A stretch of 64,000 nucleotides of DNA. Origin: Rhizobium sp. 16-488-2b. GTDB lineage: Bacteria; Pseudomonadota; Alphaproteobacteria; Rhizobiales; Rhizobiaceae. Positions 41,633 to 49,406 of this stretch are shown piece by piece. The stretch covers positions 1-64,000 of the forward strand of contig NZ_JAGHMF010000039.1 of NCBI RefSeq assembly GCF_017741815.1, in the 5' to 3' direction. The number at the start of each line of letters is the position of its first letter. The first letter of the stretch is position 1. The translations under genes and the position numbers were made by a program. The notes beneath the pieces were generated by a model, which worked only from the letters and a program-made list of their open reading frames with translations, made no database searches and was not told where the DNA came from.

Positions 41633-42037
41633 ATGAGAAAGAACGTGGAGCACCTCTCCATTCGCAGCAAGTTCGACCCTGCGGAGACGATGGACAGGCT
41701 CGAGCGAGCGGCTTTGGATCGAGGTATGACGATTTTCTGCCGTGTAAATTTTGCGGCCGACGCCGACAAAGTGGGCATGGATCTTGAGGCGACCGAACTG
41801 CTGATCTTCGGGAATCCTAAGGTCGGCACACTGCTACTGCAATCCGACCAACGCATCGGACTTGACCTACCATTGAAAGCGCTCGTGAGAGGTTCGGCCA
41901 AGGGCGAGACGGTGGTCGACGTGCAAGATCCGATCGACCTAGCGGCGCATTATCGCGTGACCGACCTGGAGGTCGTAGCGAAAATGCAGCAGGTGGTTTA
42001 TCGAATAGCTCAGGAGGCTACTGGGGAGGCGCTGTAG
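41633..42037 (+). CDS. DUF302 protein
   Basis: 134 residues. The core is the DUF302 fold: SIRSKFDPAETMDRLERAAL, then GMTIFCRVNFAADADKVGMD, LLIFGNPKVGTLLLQ and IGLDLPLKALV. Family function is unknown; members occur alone or in redox contexts. No signal peptide, so it is cytosolic. The single Cys is not conserved as far as I recall. Confidence 0.9.
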   Translation: MRKNVEHLSIRSKFDPAETMDRLERAALDRGMTIFCRVNFAADADKVGMDLEATELLIFGNPKVGTLLLQSDQRIGLDLPLKALVRGSAKGETVVDVQDPIDLAAHYRVTDLEVVAKMQQVVYRIAQEATGEAL

Positions 42038-42122
42038 CTGTCGTTCTCCGAAAGACCATCCACCCGCCCCTGCATCGAGGCACCCGGATCGGCGGCGAGG
42101 GACAGATCAGACATCGAAGAAC

Positions 42123-42152
42123 GACCACGGAACGCACAAGGATTCCGTGGTC
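42123..42152 (-). terminator. Perfect 10-bp stem-loop after the DUF992 gene
   Basis: GACCACGGAA / TTCCGTGGTC with a 10-nt loop, 18 bp past the minus-strand stop and followed there by GTTCTTCG. Confidence 0.65.
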
Positions 42153-42170
42153 GCTCTTATTGAACCGCAG

Positions 42171-42638
42171 TTACTTTGCGACGAACTGAAGTTTGAGTTC
42201 TTCTGTGCCGACGGCAACATTGACGCCCTGCTCAGACTGAACGGACACCGGCTGCAGTGCGATGGACTTTCCTTGCCCGCCACCGAGCACGTTAGCGCCG
42301 AGACCGACACCGATTGTCGCGTCGGCATTGATACCTACATAGTCGCCGGCGAGCGCGCCCGCATCGAGGCTTGTCGCCCCGTAAACGAACCATACGAGGG
42401 ATGCTTCGCGGATCTGACCAATTTCCAGGCCAAATTTTGCGATTGTTCCTCGATAGTGCTCCGGCGCCCCCGTGGTCGGCTTGAACGTGCAGTCGACGTC
42501 CTGCTGCGCGACCAGGATCTTGCCAATCCCTGCCGACACGTCGCAGGTCAGTGTGCCGGCCTGGATACGGGCTGCTGACGCCGGGTAGAAAGACGAGACT
42601 AGGGCGGCGGCTACGAGTGCGATTACTTTATTGCTCAC
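42171..42638 (-). CDS. Exported DUF992 protein
   Basis: 155 residues from a GTG at 42638 with GGAG six bases upstream; an ATG at 42650 is the alternative. Signal peptide VIALVAAALVSSFYPASA, then AGTLTCDVSAGIGKILVAQQ and VDCTFKPTTG, the two conserved Cys segments of DUF992, and the C-terminal LGANVLGGGQGKSIALQPVS. DUF992 proteins are common periplasmic proteins of Rhizobiales with unknown role. Confidence 0.88.
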   Translation of the reverse strand: MSNKVIALVAAALVSSFYPASAARIQAGTLTCDVSAGIGKILVAQQDVDCTFKPTTGAPEHYRGTIAKFGLEIGQIREASLVWFVYGATSLDAGALAGDYVGINADATIGVGLGANVLGGGQGKSIALQPVSVQSEQGVNVAVGTEELKLQFVAK

Positions 42639-42689
42639 TTGGATCTCCATTGTTCACGGCACAACAGTTGCGCAACTTCACCTGCGCAG

Positions 42690-42699
42690 ATTGTACGAA
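42690..42699 (-). promoter_or_regulatory. Recurrent motif site 6, ATTGTACGAA
   Basis: About 52 bp upstream of the DUF992 start. TACAAT reads toward that gene on the minus strand. Confidence 0.45.
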
Positions 42700-42788
42700 T
42701 TGGCCGTATCGTTTGATGCCTGCAGCATCCGTTTCGGCAGTGCTGCCCGCCGATCTAGCCGTTTGGCGAAATGGAGAATGCGCACCGA

Positions 42789-42798
42789 ATGGTACAAT
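42789..42798 (+). promoter_or_regulatory. Recurrent motif site 7 (complement ATTGTACCAT)
   Basis: 89 bp before the start of the metallo-hydrolase gene and oriented toward it; the flank gives ATTGTACCATTCGG in full on the complement. Confidence 0.5.
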
Positions 42799-42886
42799 AT
42801 CAGTCCAATGGAGAGTTCTAAGGGTTCTCAGACATCGCCTTTACTTTCGATGTCTTTCACGACCGAACCATTTTTGGAGGAATTCC

Positions 42887-43858
42887 ATGGCAAACTCAAT
42901 CGCACCTAAAATATCCCGCCGCGGCTTCTGCCTTTGCTGCATCGGTGTCGCGTCCGTCGGCCTTGCAGGCGGTTGGCTCTCGCCCCGCGAAGCTTATGCC
43001 GAGGCGCATCAGCTCGTCGGAATGATCCGGGGTGCCGCTGCAAAGGCAGATATAGCGACACACAAACTTCGCGGCGGCGTCTACGTTTTGGAAGGCTCGG
43101 GCGGAAACATCGCCGTGTTTGTCGGGAAAGACGGCAAGGTCATGGTCGATGCGGGCATCACTGCAACTCGCCCGAAGATCGTGCAGGCGCTCAACGCCCT
43201 CGGCGCCCAGCCAGTCACCAACTTGATCAACACCCACTGGCATTTCGACCATGCAGACGGCAACGAATGGGTCCACGATCAGGGCGCCTCAATCATGGCG
43301 CATGAGAACACCAAGAAGCGGTTGATGGAGACCCAGCGAGTGGCAGACTGGGACTTCACGTTCCCCCCATCGCCGACGGGCGCGATCCCGACGGAAGTGT
43401 TCTCATCTGACCACGAGGTCACGCTCCAGGGATGCAAACTTCATCTGGTCTGCTACGAAGCAGCCCATACGGACAGCGACGTCGGCGTACATTTCGTTGA
43501 TCAGAACATCCTCCACACAGGCGACACATACTGGAACGGCATCTATCCATTTATCGACTACTCGACCGGCGGCAGCATCGATGGCAAGATCGCGGCATGC
43601 GAGAAGAGCCTCCGAATGGCTGACGACAAGACCATTGTCGTCCCCGGACATGGAAACCCTGTGAGCAACAAGGCTGAGCTCAAGGCGTTTCACGACATGC
43701 TCGTCGCGGTTCGTGGCAACGTCGCGAAACTTAAGAAGCAAGGCATGTCTGTTGGAGAGGTGGTCGCGGCAAAGCCGACGTCGGCGTTCGACAAGAAGTG
43801 GGGTCAGTTCGTTATAACCCCCGGCCTGTTCACCGAGCTCGTGTACGAGGGTGTCTGA
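42887..43858 (+). CDS. Tat-exported metallo-beta-lactamase-fold hydrolase
   Basis: 323 residues from an ATG at 42887 with GGAGG six bases upstream. Twin-arginine signal KISRRGFCLCCIGVASVGLA, cut near AYAEA. The metal site is NTHWHFDHADGNEW (HxHxDH), followed by AAHTDSDVGVHF, LHTGDTYWNG and VVPGHGNPV. This is an MBL-fold enzyme of the glyoxalase II / alkylsulfatase-like exported group, not a classical lactamase. A terminator hairpin follows. Confidence 0.9.
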   Translation: MANSIAPKISRRGFCLCCIGVASVGLAGGWLSPREAYAEAHQLVGMIRGAAAKADIATHKLRGGVYVLEGSGGNIAVFVGKDGKVMVDAGITATRPKIVQALNALGAQPVTNLINTHWHFDHADGNEWVHDQGASIMAHENTKKRLMETQRVADWDFTFPPSPTGAIPTEVFSSDHEVTLQGCKLHLVCYEAAHTDSDVGVHFVDQNILHTGDTYWNGIYPFIDYSTGGSIDGKIAACEKSLRMADDKTIVVPGHGNPVSNKAELKAFHDMLVAVRGNVAKLKKQGMSVGEVVAAKPTSAFDKKWGQFVITPGLFTELVYEGV

Positions 43859-43926
43859 GCAGGCGTGCGTCCGTTAGAGCATCCGCTGCTGGCATGACGC
43901 CACAAATCAAGATTTAGGTTTCATTG

Positions 43927-43962
43927 TCATCGGCACGGAAGCGAAAGCGACCGTGCCGATGA
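43927..43962 (+). terminator. Perfect 12-bp stem-loop after the metallo-hydrolase gene
   Basis: TCATCGGCACGG / CCGTGCCGATGA with a 12-nt loop, 68 bp past the stop. Confidence 0.65.
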
Positions 43963-44016
43963 CTATTTGCCTCGCAGCAAGGAATGCCTGAATATCAACC
44001 GGTCACGCTAGAAAAA

Positions 44017-44046
44017 AGAGATGGCCGCGTTGCCGCGACCATCTCT
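44017..44046 (-). terminator. Rho-independent terminator of the small exported protein gene
   Basis: AGAGATGG / CCATCTCT with an inner CGCG/CGCG pair. On the minus strand it runs into a TTTTTTC tract. Confidence 0.8.
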
Positions 44047-44096
44047 AAGAAAAGGTGCCGAGCACATTCCGGCGCGCTCAAAGAATCCAACAAAAT

Positions 44097-44453
44097 CTAC
44101 CGCACATAGAACGTGATGCTACCGTCAGCGGCCTGATACGCATTGATCACGTCCCTTACCGCGACACCTTTTTGGGTGAGGTTGCCCAGCAGGTCTTTGT
44201 TGTCTCGAATAGCGGACCGCATCCGCTGAATTTCTTCCAACGGGCGGTCGGGAATGCCAAGCGGACCATCGGTTCTGTCATTCAACGTGAGGCGATTGTG
44301 GACGTACTCGACATCGAAGTGTCCGTTGAATGTGCGAAGGCTCTTCTCGAGGGCGGCCGGCGAATTTGCGCTTAGGCCGTCGGCGTGGACTACTGTGATG
44401 CCAAGGGTGGCGGCTACTGCGAAAGCAAGTAGCGATGGTTTTCTAAGATGCAT
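44097..44453 (-). CDS. Small exported protein of unknown function
   Basis: 118 residues from an ATG at 44453 (GAGG eight bases upstream). Signal peptide LLAFAVAATLGITVVHA. The mature part is helical and polar (AALEKSLRTFNGHFDVEYVH, then EEIQRMRSAIRDNKDLLGN and VINAYQAADGSITFYVR). Family not recognised. It has its own terminator, and motif site 8 lies 95 bp upstream. Confidence 0.7.
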   Translation of the reverse strand: MHLRKPSLLAFAVAATLGITVVHADGLSANSPAALEKSLRTFNGHFDVEYVHNRLTLNDRTDGPLGIPDRPLEEIQRMRSAIRDNKDLLGNLTQKGVAVRDVINAYQAADGSITFYVR

Positions 44454-44547
44454 GATGACCTCTCGAATTGTCGGACTATGGCCTGGTAGAAACATCCCGT
44501 CATGGGTTGAGGCCCGACAAATCTTTGTCATCGCGATGGTCCGTGGA

Positions 44548-44557
44548 ATTGTAGGAT
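44548..44557 (-). promoter_or_regulatory. Recurrent motif site 8, ATTGTAGGAT
   Basis: 95 bp upstream of the exported protein start (44453), just inside the end of an IS3 remnant; TACAAT reads toward the gene. Confidence 0.5.
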
Positions 44558-44574
44558 ACGGCGCCGGAGTTCGC

Positions 44575-44712
44575 CTTCGACTGATTTTGATTAACGAGGT
44601 GGCCTCTTCGCCGAAGCTCCTGTGTGACGCGCCGGTATCCGCAGCACGGCACCTCGTCCTGGATGTACTCTGCGACGAGCTCGCAATCGCCGACTTTCAA
44701 AGCTTTTGCCGT
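44575..44712 (-). pseudogene. IS3-family transposase OrfB remnant
   Basis: Reads YIQDEVPCCGYRRVTQELRR then RGHLVNQNQSK. IS3 OrfB proteins have YGYRRVTxxLRRxGxxVNHKRV at this place, so this is the start of the integrase part with CCGY for YGY and decay after VNQ. The catalytic DDE region is absent. It marks an old insertion at the edge of the accessory block. Confidence 0.7.
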
Positions 44713-44890
44713 TGATCGGTAATAGTAGGTGCACCTTGGAGATCGATCATTTTGCACTCCCGCCTGACAGAACTAGCTGGGGGCGCTGATAATGGAGGAG
44801 CTCGCGCTGTCGGCGGCGATCGGTTGGCGCGGTTTTCCTTTCACCAGGTCCAACTCCATTGTGAGCTGCCGACAGACTGAACTAACTTGG

Positions 44891-45076
44891 TTATTGCCGT
44901 TTGGCGTTCCTGTGTTTCGCAAGAGATCTGAGGTACGCGAAAGCTTCCTTTCTCTCTATTGGATCGACAATGTGGACCGCGGCGCTCACTTTCTCCAGAT
45001 CCTCGAGCGAAAGACGCTGAAGATTCGCCATGATCCTCTTTTGCAAAGCTTGGCGGTGATCATTCTCTGTCATCAT
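44891..45076 (-). CDS. Small hypothetical protein
   Basis: 61 residues (68 if the earlier ATG at 45097 is used); GGGAG stands about ten bases before the ATG at 45076. Helical (ALQKRIMANLQRLSLEDLEK), no motif recognised. Confidence 0.45.
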   Translation of the reverse strand: MMTENDHRQALQKRIMANLQRLSLEDLEKVSAAVHIVDPIERKEAFAYLRSLAKHRNAKRQ

Positions 45077-45405
45077 ATTGGTAATTCTCCCATTCACGTT
45101 CTAAAAAATGGAAACCTTGATCGAGCATGGCGTCAAGCATTCAATGAAGAACTGGATTCTCGTCACCGCTCTCGCAAGATGAACCTGTCAGGCAACTCGA
45201 TTGCGAACGATTAGTTCTCTATTGCAGTGCTGAGAGCTTTCCACTGGCGTTCAGGACAGATTTGTTGTCTCGCATAAGGGGTGCCGGCCGTCAGCGAATA
45301 CGTACCCCGTAAAGGGTTCTCACAAACCTGTGGATCGGCGCATTTTCGCCTGCGCTTTCCGTCCGACACTGGCAGTGTCTGATGAAAGCACTCAAAGAGG
45401 AACCG
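45077..45405. other. Intergenic stretch with a palindrome before the nuclease gene
   Basis: About 330 bp. No gene seen. It contains the 15-bp palindrome at 45365-45379. Confidence 0.5.
45365..45379. promoter_or_regulatory. Palindrome GACACTG-G-CAGTGTC, possible operator
   Basis: Perfect 7-bp arms with a 1-bp centre, ending 26 bp before the start of the HsdR-domain gene. It could be a repressor site overlapping its promoter or leader. Confidence 0.45.
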
Positions 45406-46449
45406 ATGTCCATATTAGCGCCGCACGATCTCGACACAATGAATGAGGACGACGTCGCGGGCGAGATCGTTCGGCCTTTCTGTAGGGCTCTCGGCTATAC
45501 GCAGGGCAACCCGGAGGCCAATTTGCGCAGCCAAGTTTCGATCCAATACGGCAGGGCATACCTAGGCCACAAGAACAAGGCGAAGGATCCTGTCCTGCGT
45601 GGTCGGCCAGACTTTGTTTGCGAAGTTGTCTCGTTTTCGCGCTGGGTAGTCGAGGCAAAAGCTCCTTCCGTCGTCCTCTCCCAGGAGGACAGCGATCAAG
45701 CTCATACCTACGCGACGCATCCTGAGATAGCGGCCGAGTTTTACGTTTTGACGAACGGACGGGAGTTTCGGCTTTACCGTGTCGCCAAGCCGGAAGAACC
45801 CATCTGGACCTGGAAAGTCGATGAAGTCGACACGTTGTTGCCGGCGTTGAAAGGAATGCTTGGCCCCGAAGCGATGAAGGCACGCGCTAATGTGATTGTC
45901 GACAAGGGAAAGCCAATTGCGCCTGGGCACAAATCATCCGTGAGCATAGTTGGTGGCCACGTCACCTACACGGAGAACCGCCTGAATGTCGGTCCACCCC
46001 TCAACATCGATGGTTTGGTGAACACGGTTTCCGATGGTCGCGTCTTTCGAAACGCTGAGGGCCTTATAGAAGCTGAGTTACGCATCAAATCTTCGTTTAG
46101 CGTGATGGATCCGATCTTCGACATACTCGGTCTCAATCCTCTTAAATTCCGTGCAGCCGAAGAATTTCTGTCCACTGATCCTGATCGTCCAACCTTGATG
46201 CAGAACCTCTTCACGGTTTCGCTTCCGCCCGGCACCGAGCTTCCTCATACTCCGCTGAGTCCAGGAGGCGCTCTGCCGGTTGGGATCGAGGCCGAATGCT
46301 ACGTCGATGCGCTCATTTTTATCCAAGGCCGAAATGCACGCGGCTCGTTTTCCTTGAGATGTGAATACACCCTTTCACCAGCTATTCCTGGGTTACCTAG
46401 GCCAATTGTGCTCGAGACGATTGGAAGCTGCGAGATTGCACTCGGCTAA
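45406..46449 (+). CDS. Stand-alone HsdR-type PD-(D/E)XK nuclease-domain protein
   Basis: 347 residues from an ATG at 45406 with GAGG eight bases upstream. The first 130 residues match the N-terminal nuclease domain of type I restriction HsdR: GRPDFVCEV (Asp69), WVVEAKAP (Glu83, Lys85) and the QxxxY motif in QAHTYATH (98-102). The helicase and coupling domains of HsdR are missing. The C-terminal 200 residues are predicted beta-rich (GHVTYTENRLNVGPPLNI, FTVSLPPGTEL) and unrecognised. No modification or specificity gene is nearby. It may be a defence nuclease or a domesticated fragment. Confidence 0.8.
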   Translation: MSILAPHDLDTMNEDDVAGEIVRPFCRALGYTQGNPEANLRSQVSIQYGRAYLGHKNKAKDPVLRGRPDFVCEVVSFSRWVVEAKAPSVVLSQEDSDQAHTYATHPEIAAEFYVLTNGREFRLYRVAKPEEPIWTWKVDEVDTLLPALKGMLGPEAMKARANVIVDKGKPIAPGHKSSVSIVGGHVTYTENRLNVGPPLNIDGLVNTVSDGRVFRNAEGLIEAELRIKSSFSVMDPIFDILGLNPLKFRAAEEFLSTDPDRPTLMQNLFTVSLPPGTELPHTPLSPGGALPVGIEAECYVDALIFIQGRNARGSFSLRCEYTLSPAIPGLPRPIVLETIGSCEIALG

Positions 46450-46685
46450 AGGACGATCTCGAAACCATACTCGATATACTTGAAGAACAGATCACTCTAA
46501 CGACATCGAACGCCGATCTGGCTTTTGACGCGATCGCGAGTGCTTGTAAGCCGGCACCAGAATTCGCTTCCCATGTGCTCGTCACCTGCAACAGTCAGTT
46601 CCGTCCGCGCCTCCATGCCCGCACAAGCCTATAGTGGTACTCGATTGGTATGCGAAGTAGGCCGCCGCGGAAGGAGATCGCGGGA

Positions 46686-47306
46686 ATGCCAGTCGATTTC
46701 ATTCTTCTCGACACCAGCGTTTTGAGCGAAGCGCGCAAGACGGCTGAAGAGCTGAATGAGAGTATCGTCACTTTTCTTAGAAACATCCCGATCGGAGCGG
46801 TCGCGGTTCCATCTGCTGCGATCTTCGAGCTCAGGCGTGGCGCGCTCATCCTCTCAAAGACAGATCCAGTTCGTGGGAAGGCTCTCGGGCGCTGGCTCGA
46901 TCAACTGCTTGAGACCGACATCTGGCTCCCTTCCGTGAACATCGAGGTGCGACAGCTTGTTGCGGTGATGTCGATCACTCCCGAGCTGGCCGGGTTCTGG
47001 ATGACGAGCAGCTACCGAAGCAGGATGAAGTTCGGATGCGATCCCGAGATTGCTGCGACCTCGATAGTCCATGGCATCCCGATCGCCTCGACGGACGTCT
47101 CGGACTACATGCGGATAAACCGTTTTTTCCAAATTCCGGGACTTTACTGCCCGCTTCGAGGCAAGTGGTTTATAGACCCGCCGGAGGGATGGCGCCTGCG
47201 TGAGCACATTCAACCGGTACGCAGCGATTGGCGAAGGATGATCGGGCCGATAGATTGGCGATCCGGGGAAGACGACCTTGATGACGTGAACACACCAAAG
47301 ATGTAG
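46686..47306 (+). CDS. PIN-domain protein, VapC-like with a C-terminal extension
   Basis: 206 residues from an ATG at 46686 with AAGGAGAT upstream. PIN fold with the acidic residues in place: Asp9 in LLDTSVLSE, Glu48 in IFELRRGA, Asp119 in GCDPEIAATSIVHG and Asp137 in ASTDVSD. VapC toxins are about 130 residues; this one has some 55 extra residues (GWRLREHIQPVRSDWRRMIG). No antitoxin with a normal start lies upstream; a start-less open frame at about 46450-46633 may be a decayed one. Confidence 0.85.
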   Translation: MPVDFILLDTSVLSEARKTAEELNESIVTFLRNIPIGAVAVPSAAIFELRRGALILSKTDPVRGKALGRWLDQLLETDIWLPSVNIEVRQLVAVMSITPELAGFWMTSSYRSRMKFGCDPEIAATSIVHGIPIASTDVSDYMRINRFFQIPGLYCPLRGKWFIDPPEGWRLREHIQPVRSDWRRMIGPIDWRSGEDDLDDVNTPKM

Positions 47307-47323
47307 ATGACTTCGGCGTGCCG

Positions 47324-47542
47324 CTATTCGGTGCTGTCGGTCTTGGTATTGGTCACCCGCAGGTCTTCAAACAACGAGGATCTCGCCATTATCACGGCGA
47401 CCTCTCGCCGGGCTGAGGCATCCATGCGCTCAAAAGCAGTCCCGGCCGCGCGGTCATGAATCAGCCGCTCCAAACGCTTTAGAACCGCTCGCGAAATTGG
47501 CGCCGAGCTTGAATCAATCGATCGTACCGTAGGCTCTTCCAT
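47324..47542 (-). CDS. Small protein of unknown function
   Basis: 72 residues with GAGGTGA before the ATG. Helical and basic in the middle (ISRAVLKRLERLIHDRA). It could be an antitoxin-like or regulatory peptide beside the PIN gene, but the orientation is convergent, so this is only a guess. Confidence 0.5.
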   Translation of the reverse strand: MEEPTVRSIDSSSAPISRAVLKRLERLIHDRAAGTAFERMDASARREVAVIMARSSLFEDLRVTNTKTDSTE

Positions 47543-47620
47543 TTCTCACCTCGCGCAACTCAATAGAGAGCGTGTGGCAAGGCGGCGATCCGGTCAACGT
47601 CATCGCCACGTATCAAGAGA

Positions 47621-47818
47621 TTATTGGCTGTCGTCCGCTGGCCTGCCCTTTGAAAGGAATTCCTTGGCGCTCCCTCGCGGGCCGCGAGGCGAAAATGAGA
47701 CTGTGTAGATCCCGTCGTGATCGAAGACGACCTGTTCACCTGTGGACTTCGCGCTGGCGAAGATGCGCCGAAAGTCCTCGCTATCTTCGGGCAATTCCCA
47801 TCGATCGTCAGGCGTCAT
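47621..47818 (-). CDS. Small protein of unknown function
   Basis: 65 residues with GGAG seven bases before the ATG. Sequence begins MTPDDRWELPEDSEDFRRIF and ends AKEFLSKGRPADDSQ. It is acidic at the N terminus, with a short beta segment (YTVSFSP). Co-directional with the gene at 47324, 78 bp apart. Confidence 0.5.
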   Translation of the reverse strand: MTPDDRWELPEDSEDFRRIFASAKSTGEQVVFDHDGIYTVSFSPRGPRGSAKEFLSKGRPADDSQ

Positions 47819-48743
47819 CGCGAATCTCCGTGCGCTCGAATCTTTATACTACCGCCTGATCATTTTGCGAACGGAATAGCATCGAATCCATATTTCCTTT
47901 TCCCAAGCTGAAACGTAACGACGCCGGTGAATCCTTTCAGTCCTCCGCTTAAACCGGAGGAAAAGTCTCGCGGTACTTCGCAGGGCGGCACAAAATTTGT
48001 CGACGGTCGCAGCGCTCTGCTAATCCTCTCTCTGCGCATGTGGAACCTACTGGGACGGAGCGGGTTCTTACTCAGCCGAGCGGGTCTCCTATGCTTTCTC
48101 GGCGAGTGGAGAGCCTGAAGGTCCCTCAACGCTGGTTGGCTCTCCACATTTCCCCGCTCAGCGCATGACGTACCAAGCGGACAAAGTTCTCGACTAAAAT
48201 CCCGCTGCGCCCGTCGTCATTTTGCTGGTCATGTTTAGGCATGGCGGGCCAGTCCCTGCACGTTTAGGCGAACGGTAGTTGCTCAAGGACTCATTAACCA
48301 TATCCGCTCAAAGCTAGCCATTTTGGCGGATAGTGGCGATTAGGCGTCTTGCAATGGATCATGATCGGCGCCTAACTGCACGACCACAGGGTAACCTGAT
48401 CGGAAACAATCCAACCAATGAAGTACTCGATGTCACAACCGCAACACCAACAAAGTTGCCGCACAGCGGCCTAGGCCGGTGATATCGATCGCCGCGGCCC
48501 AGGGCGCCCGGCAACTCCTTCGAAGTCTTTATCTTTGATTTGAGGAAGTACGAATGGCCCGCATCTATCTCAACATAATCCATCTCCAACGACTCTAAGC
48601 GGGGTCGAGGTCCGGCTCGGTTATTTTTGCGATTGTTCGCAAGGCTGCCGGCCCTCTCGTCTCTGTGGAAGTTTGCAACTGCGTAGATCGCGGTCGTGAC
48701 GTCGTGCGCCGACGCCGCCGGATCATAAAGAAAGGCAAGTGCC
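47819..48743. other. Gene-poor stretch before the Tn7-like operon
   Basis: About 925 bp without a gene I can support. It holds GTGGAGAGCC / GGCTCTCCAC (48106-48115 and 48138-48147), GAGCGGGT twice at about 48059 and 48079, and TTTAGGC-type repeats near 48234, 48262 and 48341. By analogy with Tn7, where tnsA is next to one end, a transposon end could lie here, but I could not pair it with an opposite end. Confidence 0.5.
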
Positions 48744-48959
48744 ATGAACAAACTTACTATCGATCTGAAGGCGTTCGCGACCAAGGCCGACCGGCCTGCC
48801 GCAATCAGCCGTGCATGGTCTGGAGAAGAGCTGAAACGCCTCGAAGCGGAGGTCGTCTTTGGGGTCGTATCTCGCTACGGCTCCCTGGAGCGGGCACGTA
48901 TCAAAAGCCGCGGAGGCAAGAAGGATCGTCGCTCCGCCGCGGGCGGCGCCGGGAAGTAA
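48744..48959 (+). CDS. Small basic protein leading the Tn7-like operon
   Basis: 71 residues, AAAGGCAAG before the ATG. Helical N terminus (MNKLTIDLKAFATKADRPAA), then EELKRLEAEVVFGVVSRYGS and a strongly basic tail (KSRGGKKDRRSA). The basic tail suggests nucleic-acid contact. Not recognised. Confidence 0.55.
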   Translation: MNKLTIDLKAFATKADRPAAISRAWSGEELKRLEAEVVFGVVSRYGSLERARIKSRGGKKDRRSAAGGAGK

Positions 48960-49008
48960 GTCAGACTTTTAAGCCTTCGAAAGCTGCTTGGAAAAGGAAG
49001 GGAATACA

Positions 49009-49212
49009 ATGACCAAGATTACAACGATCGCAATGACGATGGACCGCGGCGCCCGCTCGGAAGACCTTGTAGCGGTAGAGCGCGCTACGTGCTTCGAGTT
49101 TGTCGCGACGTATCGCAACGGTCAGCGTCGCGCATTCACGGTGAAGCCTTTTGGCTCCGCAAGCCTCGTTGATCTGCTCTATGCCAACTGGCTGAACCGC
49201 CGCTCGCGTTAG
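49009..49212 (+). CDS. Small protein in the Tn7-like operon
   Basis: 67 residues with AAGGGAATACA before the ATG. Beta-rich sequence (FEFVATYRNGQRRAFTVKPF) ending in a short helix and NRRSR. 49 bp after the first small gene and 47 bp before the third. Not recognised. Confidence 0.55.
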   Translation: MTKITTIAMTMDRGARSEDLVAVERATCFEFVATYRNGQRRAFTVKPFGSASLVDLLYANWLNRRSR

Positions 49213-49259
49213 AGACAGCCCCGGAATATCCATCACCTGTTTTGCGTTAGGAGACAATT

Positions 49260-49406
49260 ATGAGCAAGATCAAGCTCGCACTTCAGTACTACCGCTACGC
49301 CGAGAATGGCTACGATATCCTAGATATCGCGCATGGCTACGAGACGTCGTTCGCCAATGCTGACCGCCAGATTGGTAACCACACTCGCCGGAGCGCGCAA
49401 GGATAA
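49260..49406 (+). CDS. Tiny gene overlapping the start of tnsA
   Basis: 48 residues, with TAGGAGACAATT before the ATG, the best ribosome binding site in this stretch. The sequence has many Tyr (LALQYYRYAENGYDIL). Its last 74 bp overlap the assigned start of tnsA in another frame, so either tnsA starts later or it is translationally coupled to this peptide. Confidence 0.5.
   Translation: MSKIKLALQYYRYAENGYDILDIAHGYETSFANADRQIGNHTRRSAQG

Noticed and set aside
44500..44757. 85-codon minus-strand frame as a complete gene
   Set aside because: Only its centre matches IS3 OrfB; the ends are random sequence, so it is listed as a remnant.
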